Shown piece after piece: positions 1 through 7,846 of a DNA stretch of 36,878 bases. Both the position numbers and the translations under genes were made by a program. Within the stretch, counting starts at the first letter, position 1, and each line of letters opens with the position of its first letter. The notes beneath the pieces were generated by a model. It was given only the letters and a program-made list of their open reading frames with translations, was not told where the DNA came from and did not search any database. Origin of the DNA: Betaproteobacteria bacterium (GTDB taxonomy: Bacteria; Pseudomonadota; Gammaproteobacteria; Burkholderiales; CAIKXV01); contig JAJTHE010000028.1 of the NCBI GenBank assembly GCA_021298815.1, positions 1 to 36,878 of the forward strand, given 5' to 3'.

Positions 1-1
1 A

Positions 2-277
2 CTGTTTTTCAAGTGGATCAAGCAGCACCTGCGGATCAAGGCCTTCTTCGGGACCTCCGAGAACGCCGTCAAGTCGCAGATCTGGATCGCCGTCTCGGTC
101 TACGTGCTCGTGGCCATCGTCAAGAAGCGCCTCGATCTGTCGGCGAGCCTCTACCAGATGCTACAGATCCTGAGCCTCACCCTTTTCGAAAGAATCCCTC
201 TGGATCAACTGCTTGCGCAAATCGTGACGGACGAAATCCCTCTCGATCACAGCAACCAGCTGATCTTGTTCGAGTAA
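2..277 (+). mobile_element. IS4-family transposase, C-terminal fragment (window edge)
   Basis: This is an open frame entering from the left edge, 91 residues plus a TAA stop. It reads FFKWIKQHLRIKAFFGTSEN, then AVKSQIWIAVSVYVLVAI, and ends SNQLILFE. The FKWIKQHLRIKxFFGTSxNAVKxQIW block is typical of the C-terminal part of IS4-family DDE transposases, where it carries the last acidic catalytic region. Only the 3' end is in the window, so I cannot say whether the element is intact. The sequence just after the stop (about 278-310) probably includes the right end of the element, but I could not find the matching left inverted repeat because it lies outside the window. Family assignment is by recognition of conserved residues. 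Confidence 0.85.
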
Positions 278-314
278 CGTTGGGACACTACTGTGTCTGA
301 CCCGGATTTTCGTG
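278..314. repeat. probable IS right-end region with 13-bp motif shared with the 20.4-kb repeat cluster
   Basis: The 37 bp between the transposase stop and the dadA stop contain TCTGACCCGGATT at 296-308. The same 13 bases occur at 20479-20491 inside the repeat cluster between the HtrA-like protease and the LhgO-like gene. In both places the motif lies next to the 3' end of an FAD-oxidoreductase gene on the minus strand. It may belong to the terminal inverted repeat of the IS element, or be a REP-like target into which the IS inserted. The match is seen directly; its meaning is inference. Confidence 0.5.
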
Positions 315-1613
315 TCAGGCGCGGGCGAGCGCCTGGACGGTGGTCACCTTGCGTGCCGGGGCACCGAGGAACGCGAAGTCGACCTCCGGTGCGCGGCCGC
401 TGACGATGTCGGCGATCGCCTTGCCCGAACCGCAGGCATGGGTCCAGCCGAGGGTGCCGTGGCCGGTGTCGAGGTACAGGTTCGGGATCCGGCTCTGCCC
501 GATCAGCGGCACGTTCGACGGCGTTGCCGGCCGCAGGCCGGCCCAGTAGCGCACCTGCGATCGGTCGCCCGCCTCGGGGAACAGCTCGAACATGCGGTCG
601 ACGATCGCGCGGCAGCGGGTCTCGTTCAGCTCGGTGTCGTAGCCGTTCAGTTCCGCGGTGCCGGCGCAGCGCAGCCGGTCGCCCAGCCGCGAGAACACGA
701 TCTTGTACTCGTCGTCGGTCAGGCTCACGTTCGGCGCGACATGCTGCGCGCCGACCGGCAGGGTCACCGAATAACCCTTGGCCGGGTAGATCGGCACGTC
801 GATGCCCACCGTGCCGAGCATGCGTGCACTGTAGCTGCCCATCGCCATCACGAAGGCATCGGCGCGCAGCGTCGACGGCGTACCGTTCGCGTCGACCACG
901 CGGACCGATTCGATCCGGCCGCCGGCCTTGTCGAGGCCGAGGATGCGCGTCTCGTCGAGGAAGGTCACGCCGCGCGCCGCGGCACGCTTCGCCAGCTCGA
1001 CGCTGAACTTGTGTGCGTCGCCCGATTCGTCGGAGGCGGTGAAGCTGCCGCCGACCAGCCGCGCGCGCGCCGAGGCGAGCGCCGGTTCGATGCGCACGCA
1101 GGCATCGGCGTCGAGCATGTCGATCTCGCAGCCATGGTCGCGCATCACCTGCGCCGGGGCGATCGCCGCGTCGAACTCCTTCTGGTCGGTATAGAAGTGC
1201 AGGATGCCGCGCGTCAGGTGGTCGTACTCGAGGCCGGTCTCCGCGCGCAGCGCCTGCAGCGTGGCCCGGCTGTACAGGCCCAGGCGCACGATCTGCGCGA
1301 TGTTATGGCGAGTGCGCGACGGCAGGCATTCGAGCAGGAAGCGCGCGCACCAGCGCCACTGCGCCGGGTCCATGCGCGGGCGGAACAGCAGCGGTGCATC
1401 CTCGCGCGCGAGCCACTTCAGCACCTTCAGCGGCGCCGACGGGTTCGCCCACGGTTCGGCATGGCTGACCGAGATCTGCCCGCCGTTGGCGAAGCTGGTC
1501 TCGTTGCCCGCGACCGGCTGGCGGTCGATGACGGTGACGTCGTGGCCGGACTTGTTCAGGAACCATGCAGCAGTGGTGCCGACGACGCCGGCACCGAGCA
1601 CGATGACTTTCAT
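315..1613 (-). CDS. dadA: DadA-like FAD-dependent D-amino acid dehydrogenase / glycine oxidase family
   Basis: The 432-residue protein starts with an FAD-binding Rossmann motif (GAGVVGTTAAWFL, residues about 7-19) followed by the acidic end of beta-2 (VIDRQP). The order NETSFANGGQIS, then WAGLRPATPSNVPLIG near the C-terminus and GHGTLGWTHACGSGKAIAD, is the standard DadA signature, and the length is normal for DadA. The family oxidises D-amino acids, typically D-alanine, to oxo-acids and ammonia and passes electrons to the respiratory chain. The ATG has a good Shine-Dalgarno (GGAG, 1620-1623). It is preceded by a tandem glycine riboswitch, so the enzyme is likely regulated by glycine. That suggests glycine itself, or an amino acid connected to it, may be a physiological substrate. 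Symbol assigned by family; substrate not proven. Confidence 0.88.
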   Translation of the reverse strand: MKVIVLGAGVVGTTAAWFLNKSGHDVTVIDRQPVAGNETSFANGGQISVSHAEPWANPSAPLKVLKWLAREDAPLLFRPRMDPAQWRWCARFLLECLPSRTRHNIAQIVRLGLYSRATLQALRAETGLEYDHLTRGILHFYTDQKEFDAAIAPAQVMRDHGCEIDMLDADACVRIEPALASARARLVGGSFTASDESGDAHKFSVELAKRAAARGVTFLDETRILGLDKAGGRIESVRVVDANGTPSTLRADAFVMAMGSYSARMLGTVGIDVPIYPAKGYSVTLPVGAQHVAPNVSLTDDEYKIVFSRLGDRLRCAGTAELNGYDTELNETRCRAIVDRMFELFPEAGDRSQVRYWAGLRPATPSNVPLIGQSRIPNLYLDTGHGTLGWTHACGSGKAIADIVSGRAPEVDFAFLGAPARKVTTVQALARA

Positions 1614-1670
1614 CGCTTTCTCCAGGGTTGTGCAGACAGGGAGGCAGCGTCGATGAACCCGACACCGCCC

Positions 1671-1931
1671 GACTGTCCGTTTACCTGAGAGATTGCGCGG
1701 GCCGGACGATCATGCGTCCGTGGCCACGTTGCCCCTTCGGTGGGCCCCATCCCGCATTGCGTCCGAACGATTCACATCGCTTTCCGCGCCGCGACCGGGC
1801 CGCTCTCCAGTCTGCCAAACCGTATCCAGTATATGGGCCTGAGCGATCCCGGGCGGGTTGCGCCTTCGGCGGCTGGTGGCGACCGACGCTCTCTCGAACG
1901 TCCCCTCCGCTACCGGCTCTCTCCTGAATAC
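1671..1931 (-). promoter_or_regulatory. tandem glycine riboswitch in the dadA leader
   Basis: Read on the minus strand, two glycine-aptamer cores lie in series. Aptamer 1 (about 1931-1822) is closed by a P1 helix GTATTCAG (1931-1924) with CTGGATAC (1829-1822), and has the conserved CCGAAGGCGCAA block followed by GCTCAGGCCC. Aptamer 2 (about 1812-1671) starts GACTGGAGAGCGG, has ACCGAAGGGGCAACG, and ends CTCTCAGGTAAACGGACAG. Its short P1 is GACTG (1812-1808) with CAGTC (1675-1671). The CCGAAGGNGCAA and CTCAGG elements plus the tandem arrangement are the diagnostic features of the glycine riboswitch. About 57 nt separate the second aptamer from the dadA start, enough for an expression platform that masks the ribosome site. 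No intrinsic terminator is evident there, so translational control is the simpler guess. Confidence 0.9.
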
Positions 1932-1937
1932 AGTTGC

Positions 1938-1967
1938 AGTGTAAGCCGGCGAATCGGCTGCGGTCAA
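1938..1967 (-). promoter_or_regulatory. candidate sigma70 promoter for the riboswitch-dadA transcript
   Basis: On the minus strand TTGACC (1967-1962) and TACACT (1943-1938) are separated by 18 bp. Initiation about 7 bases downstream would fall at about 1931, exactly where the first P1 strand of the riboswitch begins. Both boxes are 4-5 of 6 matches to consensus. The agreement with the riboswitch 5' end supports the call; it is still a pattern-based prediction. Confidence 0.55.
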
Positions 1968-1987
1968 CCGATCAGATCACTGTCGCG

Positions 1988-3523
1988 TCACGCCATCCCG
2001 ATCGGCTCCGCCAGCGGGTCGCGCACCGTCCCCGGACGATCGCGCATCATCTGTTCGAGTTCATCGCGCAGGCCCTTGCAGGCCGGGTCGTCGAAACGAT
2101 TGACCATCTCGCCCGGATCGTTGCGCAGGTCGTACAGCTCGCCTGCGCCGGAATCGAGCTCGAACGTGCACTTCGCGTCGCGGGTGCGCACCGTGCGCAG
2201 CTTGAGCGCGACGCCGCAGCGCGACGCATGCACATGCCATTCGCTGTAGGCGACCGGGCGCTCCTGCGCTTCGCCGCGCATCAGCGGCAGCAGGCTGCGG
2301 CTCTGCGCCGCCTCGGGCAGCGTCGCACCGCCGGCCTCGCAGAACGTCGCCGCCAGGTCGACTGTCGACACCGGCGCCTCGACCACCTGCCCGCGCGCGA
2401 CGCCCGGTCCGCGCGCGATCATGCCGATGCGCAGCAGGTCTTCGTACGGGATCGGATGCTTGAGGTACAGGCCGTGGTTGCCGAGCATGTCGCCATGGTC
2501 GGTGCTGTAGACGACCAGCGTGTCCTCGGCGAGTCCCTGCGCCTCGAGTGACTCCAGCAGGCGCCCGACGCTGTGGTCGATCAGCGAGATCATCGCGTAG
2601 TAGTTCGCGGTCATCTCGGCGAGCTGGGCGTCGCTCTGGTCCGGGCAGCGCGAACCTTCGGTGCGGAACTTCAGCATCACCGGGTCCGACAGGTCGGGTT
2701 TTCCCTCGAGCACGGCGCGGTGCCACCAGGGGCGGCGCTCGAGGTCCTTCACGCGGTGCCTGGGGAGCGTGAGGGATGCCGGGTCGTACAGGTCCGACCA
2801 CGGTGCCGGTGCATCGAACGGATGGTGCGGGTCGGGGAAGGACACCCAGGCGCAGAACGGCTTGCTGCGGTCGCGCCGGCCGATCCATTCGATCGTGCGG
2901 TCTGCACACCAGCTCGAGGTGTGCCAGGCCACGGGCAGCGCCGAGCTCCAGGTCTGCGCCGCGCCGGTGCCGGCGCGCGTCTCGGCGGCCCACAGGGCGG
3001 CCGCTTCCTCGTCGCGGCCGCGGCTGCGCAGCCAGCGCTCATAGTGGCCGACGATCGGGCGCTGCGGCGGCCGCGTGCGGTGCATGTGCCCGAGCACCAT
3101 CAGCTCCGCGTGCTGGAAGCCCATGTAGGGACCGAGCCAGCCGCGATCGTAGAGCTCGCCGTTGAAGCGGTCCTCGGGCGTCCCGGTCGGCGCGAAGGTG
3201 GCCTTGGTCGCGAAATGGGCCTTGCCGATGAAGGCGGTCGAGTAGCCGGCACGCGCGAGCGCGCCGGCGAAGCCCTGTTCGCCGACCGCCGGGTCGAGGT
3301 CGACGCCGTTGTCCCATACCCCGTGGGTGAGCGGCAGCATGCCGGTCAGCATCGATGCGCGCGAGGGCTGGCAGACGAGGTTGGGCGTGATCGCCGCCTT
3401 GAAGCGGGTGCCCTCGCGGGCGAGGCGGTCCAGGTGCGGCGTCTGTACCTGCGGGTTCTCGAACCCGTAGCAGTCGCCGCGCTGCTGGTCGGAGGTGATG
3501 AAGAGGATGTTCGGTCGGGTCAT
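1988..3523 (-). CDS. sulfatase (alkaline phosphatase superfamily, Cys-type)
   Basis: The 511-residue protein begins MTRPNILFITSDQQRGDCYG, with the N-terminal metal-binding Asp at residue 12. The sulfatase signature CQPSRASMLTG has the cysteine that is converted to formylglycine at about residue 51. Later blocks such as VSFPDPHHPFDAP, YYAMISLIDHSVGRLL and VVYSTDHGDMLGNHGLYLKH carry further metal and phosphate/sulfate ligands of the family. There is no signal peptide, so the enzyme is probably cytoplasmic. The start ATG overlaps the stop of the upstream Bug receptor by 4 bp, implying translational coupling. A receptor and sulfatase in one unit suggests import then desulfation of an organosulfate, but the substrate cannot be read from sequence. 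Choline-sulfatase-like or phosphonate monoester hydrolase-like activity is also possible. Confidence 0.88.
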   Translation of the reverse strand: MTRPNILFITSDQQRGDCYGFENPQVQTPHLDRLAREGTRFKAAITPNLVCQPSRASMLTGMLPLTHGVWDNGVDLDPAVGEQGFAGALARAGYSTAFIGKAHFATKATFAPTGTPEDRFNGELYDRGWLGPYMGFQHAELMVLGHMHRTRPPQRPIVGHYERWLRSRGRDEEAAALWAAETRAGTGAAQTWSSALPVAWHTSSWCADRTIEWIGRRDRSKPFCAWVSFPDPHHPFDAPAPWSDLYDPASLTLPRHRVKDLERRPWWHRAVLEGKPDLSDPVMLKFRTEGSRCPDQSDAQLAEMTANYYAMISLIDHSVGRLLESLEAQGLAEDTLVVYSTDHGDMLGNHGLYLKHPIPYEDLLRIGMIARGPGVARGQVVEAPVSTVDLAATFCEAGGATLPEAAQSRSLLPLMRGEAQERPVAYSEWHVHASRCGVALKLRTVRTRDAKCTFELDSGAGELYDLRNDPGEMVNRFDDPACKGLRDELEQMMRDRPGTVRDPLAEPIGMA

Positions 3524-4515
3524 GGTGCGTTCTTTCCCAGTACGCTGTAGATGTCGCGGAACTGCCGCGCCTGTTCGTCGACGTAGCGTGCCGCGGCCTC
3601 GCCGATGAGGACGTTGCCGGTCCAGAAGTTGCGTTCGAGGTCGCGCTGCCATTCCTCGGTCTTCACCACGGCGCCGAGCGCCTCTTCCCAGAAGGCGACC
3701 TGTTCGCGCGGCATCGACCGCGGGCCGATCACGCTGCGCCAGTTGGTGTAGACGCCGTCGATGCCCTGTTCGCGCAGCGTCGGCACATGGGCCATCGCGC
3801 CACCGAGGCGCTGTCCCGACGTCACCGCGACCAGCCGGACGCGGCCCGACTGCAGGTGCGGCGGGAAGTTGGCGACGGTGCCCACCGCCATGTCGAGGTC
3901 GCCCGCGAGCACCGCGAGGATCGCCTCGCCTGCCGACTTGTAGACCACGAAGCGCGCGTTCTTCACGTCGACGCCGCCGGCGCGCAGGGCCACCACGCCG
4001 CCGGTGTGCGCGCCGCTTCCCAGCGAAGGCGCGACGCCGATCGACAGCGCGCCGGGATCCCTGCGCAGCCGGTCGATGGCCTCGCGCATCGAGCGGATCG
4101 GCGAATCGGCGCGCACCGCGATCGCCATGTAGTCGTCGAACAGCACGGCGAGCGTGGTCACCTGCGTATGGTCGATCGGATGCAGGCCGGTCACCGGATT
4201 GGAGACCAGGTTCGGCCCGCCCATCGCGATCGCCGGCACCGACTTCGATCGCTCGATCATCTGCGCCCAGGCGAGCCCCTGGCCGGCGCCCGCACGGTTG
4301 ACCACCACCGTCTGTACGCCCACCAGCTTGCGCTCGTCGAGCACGCGCTGGATCAGCCTTGCGGTGAGGTCGATGCTGCCACCGGGGGCGGCGCCGACCA
4401 TCAGCTCCACCGGGCGCTGCGGCTTCCACGCGGTCGGCGCCTGGGCGAGCGTCGCTGCCGGTGCGGTCAGTACCAGCGCAATGAACGAACGACGGGACGT
4501 ACCGGTCCTTGACAT
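3520..4515 (-). CDS. Bug/TctC-family tripartite tricarboxylate transporter substrate-binding protein
   Basis: I chose the ATG at 4515 because it follows a strong Shine-Dalgarno (GGGGGAG) and begins a clean export signal; an in-frame start 57 bp further upstream has neither. The resulting protein has 331 residues. The N-terminus MSRTGTSRRSFIALVLTAPA carries a twin-arginine-like SRRSFI followed by a hydrophobic stretch and an AQA cleavage site. The mature part has the Bug hallmarks: RPVELMVGAAPGGSIDLTARLI near the start, later VPTLREQGIDGVYTNWRSVIGP. Bug proteins are periplasmic receptors that bind carboxylates or other small anions and often work with TctAB membrane subunits, which here are encoded 20 kb away. 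The downstream sulfatase overlaps by 4 bp, pointing to a sulfonated or sulfated ligand as a hypothesis. Confidence 0.9.
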   Translation of the reverse strand: MSRTGTSRRSFIALVLTAPAATLAQAPTAWKPQRPVELMVGAAPGGSIDLTARLIQRVLDERKLVGVQTVVVNRAGAGQGLAWAQMIERSKSVPAIAMGGPNLVSNPVTGLHPIDHTQVTTLAVLFDDYMAIAVRADSPIRSMREAIDRLRRDPGALSIGVAPSLGSGAHTGGVVALRAGGVDVKNARFVVYKSAGEAILAVLAGDLDMAVGTVANFPPHLQSGRVRLVAVTSGQRLGGAMAHVPTLREQGIDGVYTNWRSVIGPRSMPREQVAFWEEALGAVVKTEEWQRDLERNFWTGNVLIGEAAARYVDEQARQFRDIYSVLGKNAP

Positions 4516-4578
4516 GGCTCCCCCTGGGCATGGCCGGGACTTCCTCGCGGTGCGGGGGCCCGTTTCGAGCATCCTACG

Positions 4579-4606
4579 CCTGCCTTGTCGTGCAGGGGAA
4601 GGCAGG
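4579..4606. repeat. inverted repeat between MFS and Bug genes
   Basis: CCTGCCTT (4579-4586) and AAGGCAGG (4599-4606) form perfect 8-bp arms around a 12-nt loop. It lies in the 128-bp gap downstream of the MFS gene and upstream of the Bug receptor. No T-tract follows on either strand, so it is not a convincing intrinsic terminator. It may be an mRNA-stabilising or attenuating hairpin, or chance in a GC-rich sequence. Confidence 0.3.
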
Positions 4607-4643
4607 GCGGGTCACCGCATCGCCGGCAAGGCCGGGGACCTGT

Positions 4644-5897
4644 TCAGGCGGCCACTGCCGTCCGCCGCGCATGCCGGATCGCCAGCAGCAGGCAGCCCAG
4701 CCCGGATGCGGCCGCAGCCGCCAGCGACCCGAACATCGCGGGGTAGCTGCCGACCAACTGGTAGCCGATCGCGAACAGCGCCGGTCCCGCGAGCACGCCG
4801 GCATAGGCGAACGACGAAGTGCCCGCGGTCAGCGTCGCGATCTCGCGCGGCGGCGAGATGCGCGTGGCCTCGGCATGGTAGACGCCGTTCCAGCCGTACG
4901 AGGTTGCACCGAGGATCGCGACGATCGCCGTGACCAGTGCCGGCGACCAGCTGGCATCGAGCCAGAACAGGGCGAGGCAGGTGAACATCGTGCACAGCGA
5001 CAGGCCGGTCAGCACCGGCGGACCCGACGTGCGGTCGGCGAGGATGCCCCATACCGGGCGCGCAAGTGCGCCCGCCGCCTGGTACAGCGCGAGCAGTGCC
5101 CCGGCTTCGACCAGCGAGTACCCGGCCACCAGGTACAGGTAGGAGACGAGGAAGGTGAGCACGCTGCGCTGGATGAACGCGAACCAGAAGCCGGACAGCG
5201 CCAGCCAGCGCAGCGCCGGCCGCGCCCAGACCATGCCGATGCCGCCGCTGCGGGCGCCGAACAGCTTCGCCTCGCGGTTGCGCTCGCTGTCCCAGACCGG
5301 ATGCACCCACTGCATCAGCAGCAGCACCGCGAAGGCCACGACGATCGCCGGCAGCACCGACCACTGCCAGCCCAGGCTCACCGCGATCAGCGGCGCGGTC
5401 AGGCCGACCACCACCCCGCCGGCCGGCACGCCGCTCTGCTTGACCGAGAAGATCAGGTTGCGGTGGCGCGGCGGCGTGAAGCGCACGATGACCTGCGCCG
5501 CACCCGGGTTGACCAGGCCCAGCGCGAAGCCGCAGAGCACCGTCGCCACCACCATGGTCGCCAGCAGCGGCACCGCGGCCAGGGCCATGCCGACGATGCT
5601 CAGCAGCGCGGCCACCTGCGCGGTGCGCGCCGGGCCGAGCCGGCTCACCAGCCCGCCGCCGAAGGTCGCGCTGAGCACCGCGCAGCCGAACAGCATGCTC
5701 ACCTGGTAGCCGATCCACGAGGCGTCCACGCCGAGCGTCTGCGCGATCTTCGGCGCGACCGTCGGCAGCGTCACGTTCGCGCAGGCGGAGACCGCCTGCA
5801 CCAGGGTGATCAGGGTTACGGCGACCCAGGCCGAGGCGCGGGGGTCGTTGCCTGCGGGGGATGCGGCAGTGGCGGCGTCGATCGAGTTGCGCTCCAT
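4644..5897 (-). CDS. MFS transporter (paralogue of the 6472-7770 gene)
   Basis: This 417-residue polytopic membrane protein has about 12 hydrophobic segments. It contains the MFS loop pattern after TM2 (GGGLVSRLGPARTAQ) and the TM4-5 region with IFSVKQSGVPAGG, like the CynX/NimT and related MFS groups. The start ATG at 5897 has GGGGA just upstream and lies 17 bp after the greB stop. It is clearly paralogous to the transporter on the other side of greB: compare LGVDASWIGYQVSMLFGCAV with LGVDASLIGFQASIVYGCAL, and SVKQSGVPAGG with SLKQAGVPLGS. Substrate unknown; small organic anions are possible from its class and the nearby Bug system. Confidence 0.9.
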   Translation of the reverse strand: MERNSIDAATAASPAGNDPRASAWVAVTLITLVQAVSACANVTLPTVAPKIAQTLGVDASWIGYQVSMLFGCAVLSATFGGGLVSRLGPARTAQVAALLSIVGMALAAVPLLATMVVATVLCGFALGLVNPGAAQVIVRFTPPRHRNLIFSVKQSGVPAGGVVVGLTAPLIAVSLGWQWSVLPAIVVAFAVLLLMQWVHPVWDSERNREAKLFGARSGGIGMVWARPALRWLALSGFWFAFIQRSVLTFLVSYLYLVAGYSLVEAGALLALYQAAGALARPVWGILADRTSGPPVLTGLSLCTMFTCLALFWLDASWSPALVTAIVAILGATSYGWNGVYHAEATRISPPREIATLTAGTSSFAYAGVLAGPALFAIGYQLVGSYPAMFGSLAAAAASGLGCLLLAIRHARRTAVAA

Positions 5898-5914
5898 GGT
5901 CCCCGATCCTACCT

Positions 5915-6475
5915 TCACTCGATCGGCAGGTAGTTCACTTCCACGATCTCGATGTCCTCGACCCCGGCCGGCGTGCGCAGGGTCACCGTGTCGCCTTCCC
6001 GCGCCTTCGTCAGCGCGCGCGCCATCGGCGACACCCACGAGATGCGCCCGCGCTCGGTGTCGATCTCGTCTATGCCGACGATCGAAAGCAACCGCTCGCT
6101 GCCGTCCTCGCGTGCGATGCGTACCGTCGCGCCGAAGAACACCTGGTCGGTCCATTCGCGCGCGGCCGGGTCGACGATCTCGGCCAGGTCGAGACGCTTC
6201 GTGAGGAAGCGGATCCGGCGATCGATCTCGCGCAGCCGGCGCTTGCCGTAGATGTAGTCGGCGTTCTCCGAGCGGTCTCCGTTGGATGCCGCCCATGACA
6301 CCGCCTTGACGACGTCCGGGCGTTCCCTGTCGAGCAGGTGCTTCAACTCGGTCTTCAGCCGCGTGTAGCCGTTCGGGGTGATGTAGTTGCGGCTACCCGC
6401 CGGCAGCGGGGACGGCGCTTCGATCTCGTCGTCGTCGCCGTCGCTGTCCGATTCCTTCGTGAATGCCTTGTTCAA
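5915..6475 (-). CDS. greB: transcription elongation factor GreB (TTG start)
   Basis: GreB rescues backtracked RNA polymerase by stimulating its intrinsic RNA cleavage. The 186-residue product starts LNKAFTKESDSDGDDDEIEA, an acidic extension of the kind seen in betaproteobacterial GreB. The coiled-coil domain follows (YITPNGYTRLKTELKHLL, then SNGDRSENADYIYGKRRLREIDRRIRFL), with the acidic tip in the GDRSENADYIYGKRRLREID region. The C-terminal globular domain is ISWVSPMARALTKAREGDTV. No ATG or GTG lies between the previous gene's stop and the conserved part. The TTG at 6475-6473 overlaps the upstream TGA as TTGA, so it is the best start, with GGGA about 7 bases before it. It is sandwiched between two MFS paralogues. 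Confidence 0.95.
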   Translation of the reverse strand: MNKAFTKESDSDGDDDEIEAPSPLPAGSRNYITPNGYTRLKTELKHLLDRERPDVVKAVSWAASNGDRSENADYIYGKRRLREIDRRIRFLTKRLDLAEIVDPAAREWTDQVFFGATVRIAREDGSERLLSIVGIDEIDTERGRISWVSPMARALTKAREGDTVTLRTPAGVEDIEIVEVNYLPIE

Positions 6476-7770
6476 GCGCTGTCCCGGGTGTTGTCCTGGC
6501 TGGTGTCCTGGATCGTGCGGCGTGCACGGCGCACGTCCGATTGTGCACGCAGCGCGAGCAGCATGCCTGCCAGCGGCGTGCAGGCGAGCAGCGCGAAGGT
6601 GGTCGTGTAGCTGCCGGCCCAGCCGTACAGCGTAGTGAACAGGGAAGGACCGGCCAGTGCGGTGACGAACAGGAAGAAGCCCGCGCCGCTGGAGACCAGC
6701 CCGACCCGGCCCGGCGGCGACAGCCGGGCGAGCTGGCCGTGGAACACGCCGTTCCAGCCGATGCCGATGAAGCCGAACAGCACGAACACCGCGACCACCA
6801 CGGGGCGCGGCCAGTCCTCGTTCATCAGGCCGGTGACCAGGCACATCGCCGTCATCAGGGCGCCGGCGACGGTGAGGATGGTCAGGCTGTCGCGCAGCCG
6901 GTCGGCGAGGAAGCCGAGCGACACCCGGCCCAGCGTGCCGCCGAGCTGCGCCGCGCCGGCGATCAGGCCGGCGACCACCAGCGAATAGCCGATGTCCTTC
7001 ACCAGCAGGTTGACCGTGAAGGCGGCGATCGCCACGTGCATCACGTTGAACGAGGCGCCGGCGAGCGCCAGCCAGCGGATCGGCTCGTCCGACCAGACCG
7101 CGGGGATGCCGCCGAACGGGTGCTGCAGCCACGGAGCGCGCGGGTCGCGGTCGTCGTCCCAGCGTTCGCGATGGGGCTGCAGCGTCGCGACCAGCGCCAG
7201 GCAGAAGCCGGCGAACAGCACCAGCGCGCTCTGCCAGCCGAAGGCGACGGCGACCAGCGGTCCGATGATCGAGGCGAGCATGCTGCCCAGCGGCACGCCG
7301 GCCTGCTTCAGCGAGAACACGACGTTCTGGCGTTCGATCGGGGTGAAGCGCGCCAGCGCATGCGCGGTGGCTGGCGTGGTGATGCCGAGCGCGACGCCGA
7401 TGAAGACCGAGCCGGCGATGATCATCGGTACCGTGCCGCCGCTCGCCAGCACCAGGCCGACGGCACTCGTGCTCAGCGTGCACTGGATCGTGCGCGCCGC
7501 GCCCAGCCGGCGGATCAGCGTGCCGGTGATGAAGGTCGCGCACAGCGCGCAGCCGTAGACGATGCTCGCCTGGAACCCGATCAGCGACGCATCCACGCCG
7601 AGCGCGCGCGCGATCACCGGCGCCAGCGCGGGCAGGGCAGCGGTGCAGATGGCGATCAGTGCCTGGGTCGCGGAGGCGAGTGCGATGACCGCGACGGCCG
7701 ATGTTGGGGCGCTCACGCGCTGGGACGAGACATGTCGGCCTGATTGTATCGCGCCCCCGGCGCCCGCCAT
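6472..7770 (-). CDS. MFS transporter (second paralogue)
   Basis: The 432-residue membrane protein has 12 predicted hydrophobic segments and the MFS loop GTLIRRLGAARTIQ after TM2. TM4-5 has VVFSLKQAGVPLGSMLA, closely resembling the transporter at 4644-5897. The first ATG at 7770 gives a 23-residue hydrophilic lead before TM1, similar to its paralogue. However it has no clear Shine-Dalgarno, and an in-frame GTG at 7716 is an alternative start that would leave GATACAAT, a possible -10 element, upstream. The stop TGA overlaps the TTG of greB, so greB is translationally coupled to it. It is divergent from the response regulator gene at 7847. Confidence 0.88.
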   Translation of the reverse strand: MAGAGGAIQSGRHVSSQRVSAPTSAVAVIALASATQALIAICTAALPALAPVIARALGVDASLIGFQASIVYGCALCATFITGTLIRRLGAARTIQCTLSTSAVGLVLASGGTVPMIIAGSVFIGVALGITTPATAHALARFTPIERQNVVFSLKQAGVPLGSMLASIIGPLVAVAFGWQSALVLFAGFCLALVATLQPHRERWDDDRDPRAPWLQHPFGGIPAVWSDEPIRWLALAGASFNVMHVAIAAFTVNLLVKDIGYSLVVAGLIAGAAQLGGTLGRVSLGFLADRLRDSLTILTVAGALMTAMCLVTGLMNEDWPRPVVVAVFVLFGFIGIGWNGVFHGQLARLSPPGRVGLVSSGAGFFLFVTALAGPSLFTTLYGWAGSYTTTFALLACTPLAGMLLALRAQSDVRRARRTIQDTSQDNTRDSA

Positions 7771-7846
7771 CGCGGCCAGCGGCCCCCATCCGTCGCGGCC
7801 GCGTTATGCTGTCCGGTCCTGTCCCGGACCTGAAGCGCCGTAACCG

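Noticed and set aside
312..1688. Long open frame on the plus strand opposite dadA
   Set aside because: It is the mirror of a well-supported gene; Arg/Ala/Gln-rich composition without any motif, caused by high GC.
3524..4531. Extension of the sulfatase frame upstream through the Bug receptor gene (about 335 extra residues)
   Set aside because: The added part is an alternative-frame reading of the receptor gene; the sulfatase fold begins at MTRPNILF, right at the coupled ATG.
4509..5933. Plus-strand frame of 474 residues opposite the MFS gene
   Set aside because: Only His/Gln/Arg-rich low-complexity sequence; the opposite strand encodes a clear transporter.
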